From Blastomussa wellsi (taxonomy: Eukaryota; Cnidaria; Anthozoa; Scleractinia; Plerogyridae), in assembly GCA_947652115.1 (NCBI GenBank), contig OX393562.1:26273003-26337002 (forward strand): 64,000 nucleotides of DNA, written 5' to 3'. The notes beneath the pieces are model-generated. The model was not told where the DNA came from and made no database searches. It saw only the letters and a list, made by a program, of their open reading frames with translations. Shown here in pieces: positions 1 to 13,329 of the stretch (the first letter of the stretch is position 1; each line of letters begins with the position of its first letter). The position numbers and the translations under genes are program-made.

Positions 1-623
1 CGTACTTGTTAAAGTTGTGTTTCTTTTCTGTGAGAAAAAGAGGAAAATAATTTGAAGTCGAAAATAAATATTTTCATTCCCTCAGCTTACTTGAGCTAAA
101 GAGAAATCGGAGGCGGATTCAAAGGATGAATGTGATGGAGTTGATCAATTGAAAGCGGTGTTCTATATTTCATATTTGCCTGATTTATTTTACGACGCTG
201 AAATACGAGTAATGACAATTTCGCGTCACACTTTCGTCACACTTTCGTTTAACATAATACTTCTGTTTTTCTTACAAAAGCTGCAACATAAACATGATAG
301 AAACTCTTATTCTTCGGCCATTTTAGTTTGAGTAAAAATAATAAAAAAACAAACTGCGGTCACAAACATGACAACTCCCGCAACGCATGTTGTAAAAACT
401 TTGATTTTAGGAACTTACGTTTTGAATGTTTCTACACAGAAGTATAAAACGGTTAGCTACATTACAATAAAGTTAAATGAGAAGACTAGTACCTAATAAG
501 GAAAGAAATAACAATGAATATAAATGAAAATAAACAGACTTAAAATCTGCTGAAAAAAATATAAAAAGTTGGCAGTGAGAAACTTCTGCTCTACTAGCCA
601 GTCGCTTGGGGCTAGACCCTTAC
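1..623. other. Downstream intron or intergenic DNA of the astacin gene
   Basis: AT-rich sequence with no exon that I can support. The rest of the astacin catalytic domain (the Met-turn segment and any C-terminal domains) should lie to the left of the window, because the exon at 624-695 ends in a clean GT donor. A 60-codon open frame at 149-331 has no family features and is probably chance. Confidence 0.5.
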
Positions 624-4374
<3,751 letters not shown>

Positions 4375-4439
4375 TTTCGATGAAAAGCGAATTGAAGTTT
4401 TACAGTTAGTTTGACTGTGCATGATCCTTGATTTTGTTG

Positions 4440-5380
4440 TTGCTTTTAACTCTTGGCCCGTTTTTTCAACCTAGATATTCTTTATTATGATAGCCATTAT
4501 TATGACTTCGTGTGGCCCTTGCAATTTTTGTTAATATTGAACCAACTGCTTCAGCTTAGGCCAATCAACACATATCACTGGAATATAGCTTTGCTACTTT
4601 TCAAGTCTGTGTTGAACTAGCTGTGGGAGTTTAAATTGACAAGAAGGCGTTACAATTAAGGCTAATATTTATTAATTTTCTATTTTCATTGAATTGAAAT
4701 AGCTTAGCAACTGACAACGAAAGGAAAAAATATATGTCAGGAATTGTTTCAATTTGAAATCAAATCCTCCCTTTGTGTTTTCTCTTCCCTCCGAACAGGA
4801 ATCAACAATAATATCGTTAACTATATCTATTTAATTTTATTTTACCAAAATTACCTAAATTAATGAATTTATGAAGTTACAAAGGGATAAATAAATTATT
4901 CGTTTCAAAAAATATTGATTGATAATACAGCTTTGATCGTCTTACTGTTTTGAAAGTTTCATTTGCTTCTCCACCAGTTGTCGAGAATTTTATATACATA
5001 CTAATGTTGATCTGAAAACTGTACGATCATAGTTCGTTATAACTTTTTAGGTACTGCTATTTTCGCTAATTTATTGCATTAATTACAATGTCAAACTGAA
5101 ATCATATCAATTGTTTATCGCTGACATTTATTATCAGTGCAGTTTGAAACTGCATTGGGACGTCTATTATGCTTTTTTTGTTTTATTACATATAAAAGCT
5201 ATTATTGTAATGAATTATTTGGTCAGGCAAACAGATGTGTGTCGTTCGCATTGTGGTCAATGTAAACTCTTTTTGAAAACTGGTTTGGAGGTAAAATATA
5301 AAAGCCATAGAACAGAAAGAAGGATGGCAAATCAGTTGTCAAGCAGTAAGAAACAGACAAGGTGGTATTTTATTCCAAGT
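4440..5380. other. Intergenic DNA upstream of the astacin gene
   Basis: AT-rich, with no recognisable coding exon, RNA gene or complete repeat. The promoter of the astacin gene is expected close to 4430-4700, but I see no unambiguous TATA box at a sensible distance. The open frame at 5111-5461 runs into a MITE and is not supported. Confidence 0.4.
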
Positions 5381-5455
5381 CTCGTTCCCAGGTTCCTCTC
5401 CTTCTCGTCCCCTGGAGCGCGCGAGAGGGGACCCTGGGAACGAGGTTGTTTTGTT
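5381..5455. mobile_element. Small foldback element with CTCGTTCCCAGG ends
   Basis: The termini are inverted copies (CTCGTTCCCAGG and CCTGGGAACGAGGT). A second member of the family, with the same termini and a different middle, is at 32181-32264. Confidence 0.7.
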
Positions 5456-5639
5456 CCCTGATATTGGGCCTTTTGATTTTTCAAGCATCCTCTTACATTA
5501 ATGATATCATCCACGAGTTATGATTCATTAAGTTGCTTATGGAAACGAAACACGATAATTTGACTTAATTAGTCGACACATTGGACAAAACATCAACAAA
5601 AACAGAATATTTCAAGCATCACCTATTTTTGTTTTTGTT

Positions 5640-5790
5640 CGTTTTCGCCCTAGAATTGGTGAGAAGGGCAAATAGCACAAATTGTATTAATGCCCTCGTT
5701 CAAACCTTTTCTATCTTCGTTACCCTCATTTCCTTCGCTGCCCTCGAGCTCCCTACCTTCGCTACTCTAGTAGTAGTAGTAGTAGTACTT
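5640..5790. repeat. Cytosine-rich simple repeat and (TAG)n tract left of the PLE
   Basis: Degenerate CCCTCG / CTACCTTCG units like those of 8320-8840 are followed by a short (TAG)n run at about 5768-5790. Because the same simple sequence lies on both sides of the Penelope-like block, the element may have inserted into a pre-existing array. Confidence 0.6.
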
Positions 5791-5879
5791 TATTTAGACA
5801 CATTTCACCAGTGAACGTGTAATAAAATAATAAACAAATACAAACGTGTAATAAATAAAAATGCGAAATAAATAAATAG

Positions 5880-5924
<45 letters not shown>

Positions 5925-5986
5925 GTATAACGATATAATTTGGTTTTATCAACTGGGTTGATAATGTCAATTGGCCACCGTAAAGA

Positions 5987-6034
5987 GATTCAAGAGCTGA
6001 CGTTTCGAGCGTTAGCCCTTCGTCGGAGCGAATC
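5987..6034 (-). ncRNA. Hammerhead-like fold in PLE terminal repeat (degenerate)
   Basis: Second copy of the motif described at 8061-8108, on the opposite strand, with the same GATTC/GAATC outer stem, GCT/AGC inner stem and GAAAC-GTC core. Activity is not claimed. Confidence 0.3.
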
Positions 6035-6124
6035 AAGGAATTGTGCTTCGTGTGTCTTTATATACAGAAAGATGGAGCTTCGCTATTGGCTGGTGCCTGG
6101 TAACGTGAAAACTTCGGAATAAAT

Positions 6125-6617
6125 TAGTTGAATGAAAAGCGTTCGTTGATACCGTGAGGATTAAGAGTGCCGATTTGAAAAATAAATTTTTGTTCTAGAG
6201 TTTTACGGCTTTCCGTGTTTCCTTGGTGAAGGGAAAGGCCGCAGACTGCCATATGTTGCTTAGAATGATTTGGGAGATTGAAGTGTCTCGCGACCGGTTT
6301 CGATGCATTTTTGTCGTCTTTCTCTACGTCACGAAGGTGTTCTCGGAATCGGTCGCCAAGTCGTCTCCCTGTTTCGCCGATGTATAACTTTTTGCAAAGA
6401 GTGCAAGTTATACAGTAGATGGCATTGGCTGAGGTACAGGTGAAATGATCAGTGATTTTTATAGATCGCTTGGGTCCCGATATTTTGTCAACGTTGTGAA
6501 TGAAAGGGCATGTTTTGCATCGTGCGCGAGCGCATTTAAAAGTTCCGGGTTGATCACTAGTTTGGAATGCACTTCTGACTAAAAAGTTACCTATGTTTTT
6601 GTCGCGTTTAAATGAAA
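6125..6617 (-). pseudogene. PLE C-terminal coding fragment with GIY-YIG endonuclease
   Basis: Reading the minus strand from 6617 to the TAA at 6127-6125 gives the same C-terminal protein as the forward copy. It includes the cysteine-rich segment and the GIY-YIG-type block AIYCITCTLCKKLYIGETGR. In this copy the following codon is CGA (arginine), so the frame is open through the endonuclease to its stop, unlike the forward copy. The 5' reverse transcriptase portion is absent, so this is only a fragment. Confidence 0.8.
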
Positions 6618-7971
6618 TTAATGGAGGTTGCGAACAATTATTACAAACAAATCAATGGCGTGGCCATGGGTACCAAATGGGACCCAGCTACGCCAATCTT
6701 TTCGNNNNNNNNNNNNNNNNNNNNNNNNNNNNNNNNNNNNNNNNNNNNNNNNNNNNNNNNNNNNNNNNNNNNNNNNNNNNNNNNNNNNNNNNNNNNNNNN
6801 NNNNNNNNNNNNNNNNNNNNNNNNNNNNNNNNNNNNNNNNNNNNNNNNNNNNNNNNNNNNNNNNNNNNNNNNNNNNNNNNNNNNNNNNNNNNNNNNNNNN
6901 NNNNGTCGCTACATTGACGACTGTATCGGCGCTACCTCTTCTACCAGAGAGGATCTTAATCAATTTATAACCGCTGTTAATTCGTTTCATCCTGCCCTTA
7001 AATATACCTGGGAAATTTCCGATACTTCCTTAGCATTCCTGGATATCAAAGTTTCTATCGAAGGCAACAGTTTATGCACCAGTGTGCACTACAAACCCAC
7101 AGATTCTCATAGCTATTTGTTGTATTCATCTTCACATCCATCACATGTCAAGAATTCCATTCCTTATTCTCAGTTTCTTAGACTTCGCCGTCTTTGTAGT
7201 GACGACTCTGATTTTTCCTTAAAATCAGAGGAAATGTGCAATTTCTTCGACAAACGCGGCTATCCTGCTTCTGCTGTTCAAGCGGGCCATCATCGCGCCC
7301 AGCAAATTGATCGACAGTCAGCACTACAAACGTCACAGAGAGAAAACAACGATAGAATTCCATTCACCCTCACATTTCACCCTCACAACCACGCAGTTAA
7401 ATCCATCATTCTCAAAAACTTTAAATTACTTCAAAATGATCCCGACACTGGTAGAATCTTTTCGCAACCTCCATTAATTTCATTTAAACGCGACAAAAAC
7501 ATAGGTAACTTTTTAGTCAGAAGTGCATTCCAAACTAGTGATCAACCCGGAACTTTTAAATGCGCTCGCGCACGATGCAAAACATGCCCTTTCATTCACA
7601 ACGTTGACAAAATATCGGGACCCAAGCGATCTATAAAAATCACTGATCATTTCACCTGTACCTCAGCCAATGCCATCTACTGTATAACTTGCACTCTTTG
7701 CAAAAAGTTATACATCGGCGAAACAGGGAGATGACTTGGCGACCGATTCCGAGAACACCTTCGTGACGTAGAGAAAGACGACAAAAATGCATCGAAACCG
7801 GTCGTGAGACACTTCAATCTCACAAATCATTCTAAGCAACATATGGCAGTCTGCGGCCTTTCCCTTCACCAAGGAAACACGGAAAGCCGTAAAACTCTAG
7901 AACAAAAATTTATTTTTCAAATCGGCACTCTTAATCCTCACGGTATCAACGAACGCTTTTCATTCAACTAA
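6618..7971 (+). pseudogene. Penelope-like reverse transcriptase / GIY-YIG endonuclease, broken
   Basis: Retroelement protein that would copy element RNA and nick target DNA. Visible blocks: NNYYKQINGVAMGTK (RT palm region), the catalytic RYIDD motif just after the gap, LAFLDIKVSIEG, YKPTDSHSYLLYSSSHP, then a CARARCKTCPF linker and the GIY-YIG block LYIGETGR. Breaks: (1) the 5' part of the RT is missing at the head-to-head junction; (2) a one-base loss just after GVAMGTK moves the frame; (3) 200 undetermined bases at 6705-6904 hide the middle of the RT; (4) TGA at 7732-7734 where the inverted copy has CGA, a CpG-type transition; the frame then stays open to TAA at 7969-7971. The RYIDD signature and RT plus GIY-YIG order are diagnostic of Penelope-like elements. 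Confidence 0.9.
6705..6904. other. Assembly gap (200 N)
   Basis: Exactly 200 undetermined bases, probably a scaffold gap of nominal size. Open frames drawn across it are meaningless in this stretch. Confidence 0.99.
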
Positions 7972-8060
7972 TTTATTCCGAAGTTTTCACGTTACCAGGC
8001 ACCAGCCAATAGCGAAGCTCCATCTTTCTGTATATAAAGACACACGAAGCACAATTCCTT

Positions 8061-8108
8061 GATTCGCTCCGACGAAGGGCTAACGCTCGAAACGTCAGCT
8101 CTTGAATC
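8061..8108 (+). ncRNA. Hammerhead-like fold in PLE terminal repeat (degenerate)
   Basis: Visible elements in hammerhead order: outer stem GATTC...GAATC, inner stem I GCT/AGC, a CCGACGA block where a type I hammerhead has CUGANGA, a stem II GGGC-TAAC-GCTC, then GAAAC immediately followed by GTC, the usual cleavage triplet. Departures from the consensus: C for U at the second core position, one extra A before stem II, and a stem III reduced to about two pairs with no loop. Hammerhead ribozymes in Penelope-like elements are established knowledge. Whether this variant folds or cleaves is unknown. Confidence 0.35.
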
Positions 8109-8319
8109 TCTTTACGGTGGCCAATTGACATTATCAACCCAGTTGATAAAACCAAATTATATGCGAAATAAATAGGTTGGCTTTTCAATAAAAAATACCA
8201 AAACTAGTCAAGAAAATTTAAAATTTAAAAACTAGACTATAATATTCAAAACTAGACTATAAAATTTAAAAACTACACGATACAAAGATTAAAACAACAA
8301 TTGGTCTCGGTAGTCAGAT

Positions 8320-8840
8320 TAACTTTGTTCTCGTTACCTTCGCTGCCCTCGTTATCTTCACTGCCCTCAATTCCATCGCTGCCCTTGCTACCTTCTCTAC
8401 CTTGGCTGCCCTCGTTTCCTTTGCCACCTTCGCTACCTTAATTACCCTCGCTATCTTCGCTGTCCTCGCCACCTTCGTTACCCTCGCTATCTTCGCTGCC
8501 CTCGCTACCTTCGTTACCCTCGCCGCCATCACCGCCCTCGCTACCTTCGCTGCGATCGTTACCTTCACTGCCATCGCTACCTTCTCTCCCTCGCTACCTT
8601 CGCTGCCCTCGCTACCCTCGTTACTTTTGTTACCCTCGCTACCTTCGCTGCCCTCGTTTCCTGTACTACCTTCGCTACGTTCGTCACCTTCGTTACCCTC
8701 GCAACCTTCGCTACCCTCGCTACCTTCGTTATTTTCGCTACCTTCGCTACTCTATCAACGTATCTTCGCTACCCTCGCTACCTTTGCTACTCTCCTCTCG
8801 ATACTCAAGCTACCTTCGCTATCTTAGAAACCTTCTCTCC
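8320..8840. repeat. Cytosine-rich degenerate minisatellite
   Basis: Roughly 12- to 24-bp units built from CTACCTTCG and CTGCCCTCG, tandemly repeated over 500 bp with drift. The leucine/proline/serine-rich and lysine/alanine-rich open frames on the two strands are repeat artefacts. Confidence 0.9.
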
Positions 8841-10194
8841 TTTATTTATCTATCACTCTGTCCTCTTATTCACGATCACCGTCTGTCGTCCCCATCATGG
8901 AAATCTTGCGAGCTCCATAAAAAAGAAAACAACATAAAACTCTCTTAACTAATCTTAACCAATCAGCAATCAGCTTATGGAGAGCTAAGAGAGTAATACG
9001 CTTACGTTATGGCCCTGAAGAACAGTAGCTCTGCTAGTTGAAATATTGGCCAATAAATTTTGCCATTTTGCCGTAGCACCAACCTTGCAATCAATTTGGT
9101 TTTATATACACTCACGAGAGCACGCTATATCACTCCAAAAAATATTTAAGTTTCCAGCGCGTAGACACAAATTCTCTTCCCAGATCCTTCTGGAATGAGA
9201 GATAGCACGTGAGTCACAGGAATTTCTGGAATTTGTCAACGAAAATGGGTGTGGCAGTGATATGAAAATAGGCCACTTTCGGTATTTTAATTCAGTCAGC
9301 TTGGTAGTGAATTTTTGATATAGCGAAAGTGGCCTGTTTGGGTAGCGTGACGCGTGACGAAGCCCAAAGGACGTTTCGTAGAATATAAATGCGCATTCTG
9401 CTTCAAGTGGACCAGAAGGCAAAGAAGGTAGGTGAAAATTGGTCTCCCACTCAGGGTATAAGGAATTTTAGAACTTGAATCTGTGGAAGAGGAAATTTGA
9501 TCATTTTCATGACATGATTTGCATTTGCACGCGAATGGGAACAGCAAAATGACCGTATATTATCATGTAAGCCAAAACTACATGGAAATTTCTCTATCTA
9601 TGTCAAAGAAGAACGTTTGTATTTTACGCGAACGTTGTTTTCTATTTGTTGCTCTCTGGCCCGCCGAACCTAGTTAAATGTACTCAGTTCATAAAGCCAC
9701 TAGGTTTGAACTATTTTCTGTTAGGCTCTAGTTCTCGATTTTTTTCGAGGAAGGATACATAGTAAGGAGAAATGGTCAACGGATAAACTTCTTCGGCCTT
9801 CGGTCTTCGCTTTTGGGTCTTCGGCTTAGACTTATGTAGCTTCCGTACCGAAATTTTTCAAGATCTTCTGCATTCGTGCTGTGCGGTGCTATCTGTTCTA
9901 TTCCATGAAAAACGAAGGTTAACTCTATTAAGAGGCAAATTATTGCCTCACTATGCGATATACTACGTCCAAGGAAAGTGAATTGTATCTCAAAAACGTC
10001 GGTGACAACTTAGACTACTAAATTGAAGGTTACGCTTGATTGGTACGATCGTGCAGTCAAAGGCTCATTGAGCCAGCTGGTTCATGTAATGAATTTATTC
10101 TTTGGTTTGCTGGTAATGGAATATTGGCAAAGCTGAAATCCATTCATTGGAACCATGAAGGGAAATTAAAAAAAAAACAGTTTGAAATAACGGG
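8841..10194. other. Intergenic stretch without a supported gene
   Basis: I see no exon with splice sites and family features. A loose inverted pair around AGGCCACTTTCGGTATTTTAA (about 9269) and GATATAGCGAAAGTGGCC (about 9316) suggests a small decayed foldback element. Confidence 0.4.
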
Positions 10195-10355
10195 AATAGA
10201 CCAATTTCGATATTTTAATATTCAGCCTAAAACAATAGACATCACTGCGAGGCTCCGGGGAATAAATCCCACAAACACTGTAGTTTATACCCCGGAGCCT
10301 CGTGCTGAGGACTATTGTTTTAGGCTGAATTTTAAAATATCGAAATTGGTCTATT
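10195..10355. mobile_element. Foldback MITE, GACCAATTTCGATATTTTAA ends
   Basis: Long inverted arms start AATAGACCAATTTCGATATT and end with the reverse complement, and the inner arms carry AGGCTCCGGGG... / CCCCGGAGCCT. The element can fold almost completely and has no coding capacity. Confidence 0.85.
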
Positions 10356-10555
10356 CGATGGACATTATCTGGCGTTATCTGACATTGTTCGCTTTGTTGC
10401 TGCATTCCCTCGAACAATATCTTCTGCACTGAAGAGAAAGAATGTTTCAAGGCTGAGTACACGAGGCATTTACATTGTTTCATGCCCTGTAAGGTTGAAA
10501 ATAGTGTTATTGTCTTTTTAGTATACACGTTTAGATGCATGCCAGCGTACTCGTT

Positions 10556-10724
10556 CAATAGACCAATTCCGATATATTAAATTCTAACATGCTGCCGAGG
10601 CTTAGGGGAATAAAACAAAAGAAATAATTGATTCATCCCTAAGCCTCGATGCAAAATCTTTTGTTTTATTCCCCTAAGCCTCGCCAACATGTTAGAATAT
10701 TAATATATCGGAATTGGTCTATTG
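10556..10724. mobile_element. Related foldback MITE, GACCAATTCCGATATATTAA ends
   Basis: Same size and architecture as 10195-10355 but with diverged ends. Arms include GAGGCTTAGGGGAATAAAAC and its inverse. Its outer sequence is also recognisable at 27611-27760 in receptor intron 2. Confidence 0.85.
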
Positions 10725-11980
10725 CTACTCATTTTAGTTATTTATTTTTTTAATCTGACCACTGGTAGGTCATAGAGTAGGTCATGGTGAATTTAAAACT
10801 CACCGTAATCGGGTATATTAACAGCCTTCTTAACCACTTTTTCCCATTGTTGTAGATAGGCATTTAAAATCGTATGAAACATTGCGTGACTAGTTATCAT
10901 TCAAATCTCGCGTTTTGCACGAAAGATCATGAAGTCTGTTGTTCTGTTATCTATTGGGGGAGGGGAGAGGGGGGAGGGCCAGCATTATATGGTAAAATCT
11001 TGCCCCTCCCCCCAAAGTTTTAATGGACGGCACCTAAACGCGGGCCCAGAACAATTTCCCCCCAAATGGGCGCCCAAAAAATCCCAGCCCTCCCTCAAAA
11101 TTTACCGGCCCTCAACCAACAGTTAATGACCGTTTTTGCCTTCCGAAATAAATTTTATCCCACGGCACTGCACTGGTGTGGTTTAAAACCTTCTGTAGTT
11201 TAGGTATGAACACGGGCTTTGCCTGATTTTAATGTACGAAAACAAGACACACAAAAACAATGTTAAATTTTACTCTTGTTTTCCTGAGAAAGCTCGTGGG
11301 AAAGATGAACATGCGCAGTTTGACCTTTTGTGAGTCAACCGCTGTTAAAAGAAACCGTTTGGCACGCATTGCGTATATTGCCGGCGTATTTTACAAATTG
11401 GCTTCTGGGGATATTGCGTTTATTGCGTGTTTTACAAACTGACTTTGGAGATATTGCGTGTATCGCACTGAGTATATTGCGTTGCGTGTTTTATAAAAAG
11501 CAAATTCAAACAGAGATAGCTTTACGGGCCCGATAATTATCGGGTGTTTGAGAGACGGGCCCCTGGCCAGAATCCGCGTTCTTGGAGCTGACCAAAAGAA
11601 AAGTGAGCTCTGGGGACGAGATTTGTACACTCCCGGGAGCGCAGCGTTGCGTGACAGAGAGAAAAAATCTTACTATTATGCTCAAAAAGTTCCACTATTA
11701 TGCTCAGAATTTATTCCCCGGATCACTCTTTTTTTACCTAAAATAAAATACGATCGCTTGATATGTAGCGTTGGCAGCGTTGCCGTCTTCCGCCATTTTG
11801 GAAATTGGAATATAAATAAGTCCCAGACTCCCAGTCGCCCCACGTGGCCACGTCCGTTTCCTGTGGTGATTGGTGAAGGGCAGTCTAGGCCCTAGTCTAT
11901 TGTCTCGTATATTTATAGAATTTTTCTTACTATTATGCTGGCATAACGCTCGATGCTGATTCCTCACTATTATGCTCAAA
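10725..11980. other. Intergenic stretch with small local repeats
   Basis: No gene is supported. At about 11360-11500 the phrase ATATTGCGT(GT/TT) recurs at short intervals. At about 11675-11710 and 11925-11980 the phrase ACTATTATGCTCA recurs; the second instance is interrupted by the MITE at 11981-12155, after which TTATGCCGGCATAATG follows. This suggests that MITE inserted into an older repeat. Confidence 0.4.
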
Positions 11981-12155
11981 ATAGGCCATTTCCGAGTTCC
12001 CTCGAGCCTCTATTTCAAGGCGAGTCTAAGTGCGAAAGTTTTGTGATGGTAATCAGTTTGCTTTCCATATGAATGGAAACTCATTTTCATTACAAAGACT
12101 TTGCACTTAGACTCGCCTTGAAATAGAGGCTAACGCGAACTCGGAAATGGCCTAT
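11981..12155. mobile_element. MITE with ATAGGCCATTTCCGAGTTC ends (subfamily 1)
   Basis: Terminal inverted repeats ATAGGCCATTTCCGAGTTC / GAACTCGGAAATGGCCTAT enclose a second inverted pair around AAGGCGAGTCTAAGTGC. A same-subfamily copy, sharing the central CTTTCCATATGAATG region, is at 53384-53560. Two of a second subfamily are at 57076-57263 and 61820-62006. Confidence 0.9.
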
Positions 12156-12379
12156 TATGCCGGCATAATGTGGACAACCCTAGTGAAAACTGGACTATAG
12201 CGATGTTCATCGTTACATCATCTATTGCCATTAATGTGCCAACCAGTGGTTGATTGGCCGTCAAAACAAAATGTTCTTTTGTTCCAGCGGGTGGCAAATT
12301 TGAATATCAAAGGAAATGTTTGTAAACAGTGAGGAAAGGAAGCTGGCATAATGATGTTTGCTCAAACGTTGCGGAAAAA

Positions 12380-12458
12380 ATCCGAGTCCCAGATGTGATT
12401 TGAACCCACGACCCTCCGTGATCTAGTCGGACGCGCTAACCACGGAGCTACTGGAGAC
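12380..12458 (-). repeat. tRNA-derived SINE head (minus copy)
   Basis: Read on the minus strand it has a pol III A box in TAGCTCAGTGGTTAGAGCG and a B box in GTGGGTTCAAATC. The stem TCCG/CGGA surrounds a 9-base rather than 7-base anticodon loop, and the acceptor ends do not pair like a functional tRNA, so it is a tRNA-derived repeat. A plus-strand partner lies 120 bp away. Confidence 0.6.
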
Positions 12459-12576
12459 TGTGACTGCGCGATGCAGTTAAGAGCTATATGGCTATGTGTG
12501 CCCTTCATCATTTGACTGAGTAACCGCGCGATGCAGTTCCAGTCAAGACCCATATTTGACCCTTGCTCACCATAGC

Positions 12577-12645
12577 GTCTCCAGTAGCTCAGTGGTTAGA
12601 GCGTCCAACTAGATCATGGAGGGTCGTGGGTTCTGGGACTCGGAT
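12577..12645 (+). repeat. tRNA-derived SINE head (plus copy)
   Basis: Inverted partner of 12380-12458 with the same A box region. It has lost about a dozen bases after GTGGGTTC, so its B box is broken. Confidence 0.55.
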
Positions 12646-12727
12646 TTTTCCCGAGTTGCCGTTGATGCCATTTCAATGTTGATTTATCTCTATTATTATT
12701 ATTGTTATTATTATTTATTACAATACA

Positions 12728-12815
12728 ACACAATACAATTCCAAACGTCGCGTTTGCTCGGCATTCTGTTCTTCCACTTCAATATCAATCGCTTGCTTGT
12801 AAGGAAAAGATGATT
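12728..12815 (-). pseudogene. Partial duplicate of the exon-like fragment at 13207-13320
   Basis: The plus-strand text CGTTTGCTCGGCATT...CAATATC.ATCGCTTG matches 13207-13260. On the minus strand it reads a peptide close to IDIEVEEQNAEQ. It is probably a decayed copy of a coding fragment; the source gene is not recognised. Confidence 0.35.
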
Positions 12816-13110
12816 GAACTTTTAATGAAATGATACTGAATTGGCAAGCCGCACATTCACAGCTTAATTATAAAATATATTGATAACCGAGGTGGCCTCC
12901 CCTATAATCCGGGTGGTGTTCTGGAGATCTCCTCGCCCTACCTGAACTGCTCAAATTGTAATTAATAATTTTTATGTTGCAAATATGATATTGATGATGA
13001 AAATAGCGCTCAAGCAATCATAGTGCTTCATTGCCCATTTCAGACCATGTGATGCTACTTTGAGTTATTCATATTTATTTGCGGTCTCTTCTAGGAATTA
13101 GTGACTCATT

Positions 13111-13329
13111 TCAGCCTTGATACGCTAGAGTTTCAAGTAGTGCACTAGAAATATGGAGGACAGTGATCATCCTGCCGGTAAGAAGCTGGACCGCGCCTAA
13201 ATGATATTTGCCCAAACGTCGCCTTTGCTCGGCATTTTGTTCTTCGACTTCAATATCCATCGCTTGGACATTGACATATCCTGTTTGTAAGGAAACTATG
13301 ACTGATTTTGACCTGATTGTGGAAACCAT
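13111..13329 (-). pseudogene. Exon-like open frame of unknown gene (MDIEVEEQNAEQRRR)
   Basis: An open frame of 72 codons containing the acidic-basic stretch MDIEVEEQNAEQRRRLGKYH. The same motif is repeated in decayed form 480 bp to the left (12728-12815). Two copies of a coding-looking segment without clean splice sites suggest pseudogene or transposon-captured fragments. I do not recognise the family. Confidence 0.3.

Larger units (their letters stand above)
5879..6617 (-). mobile_element. Truncated Penelope-like element copy, inverted orientation
   Basis: This is the reverse complement of the tail of the forward copy (7460 to about 8163). It includes the terminal repeat, the C-terminal part of the coding region and the shared TTTAAACGCGACAAAAACATAG block. 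It meets the forward copy head to head at 6617/6618, where the coding strand changes. Similarity is high, so both are probably from one insertion event or from a recent rearrangement. The nearby assembly gap means the junction itself could be an assembly artefact. Confidence 0.85.
6618..8163 (+). mobile_element. Forward Penelope-like element copy with terminal repeat
   Basis: This spans the broken RT/endonuclease frame and the downstream terminal repeat (about 7985-8163). The repeat holds the hammerhead-like block and the ATTATCAACCCAGTTGAT motif. Related terminal-repeat fragments in this window are at 3761-3877, 17623-17795 and 18265-18366. Confidence 0.85.

Noticed and set aside
8314..8827. 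Long leucine/proline/serine and alanine/lysine-rich open frames
   Set aside because: They are translations of the cytosine-rich minisatellite on its two strands, with no non-repetitive sequence.
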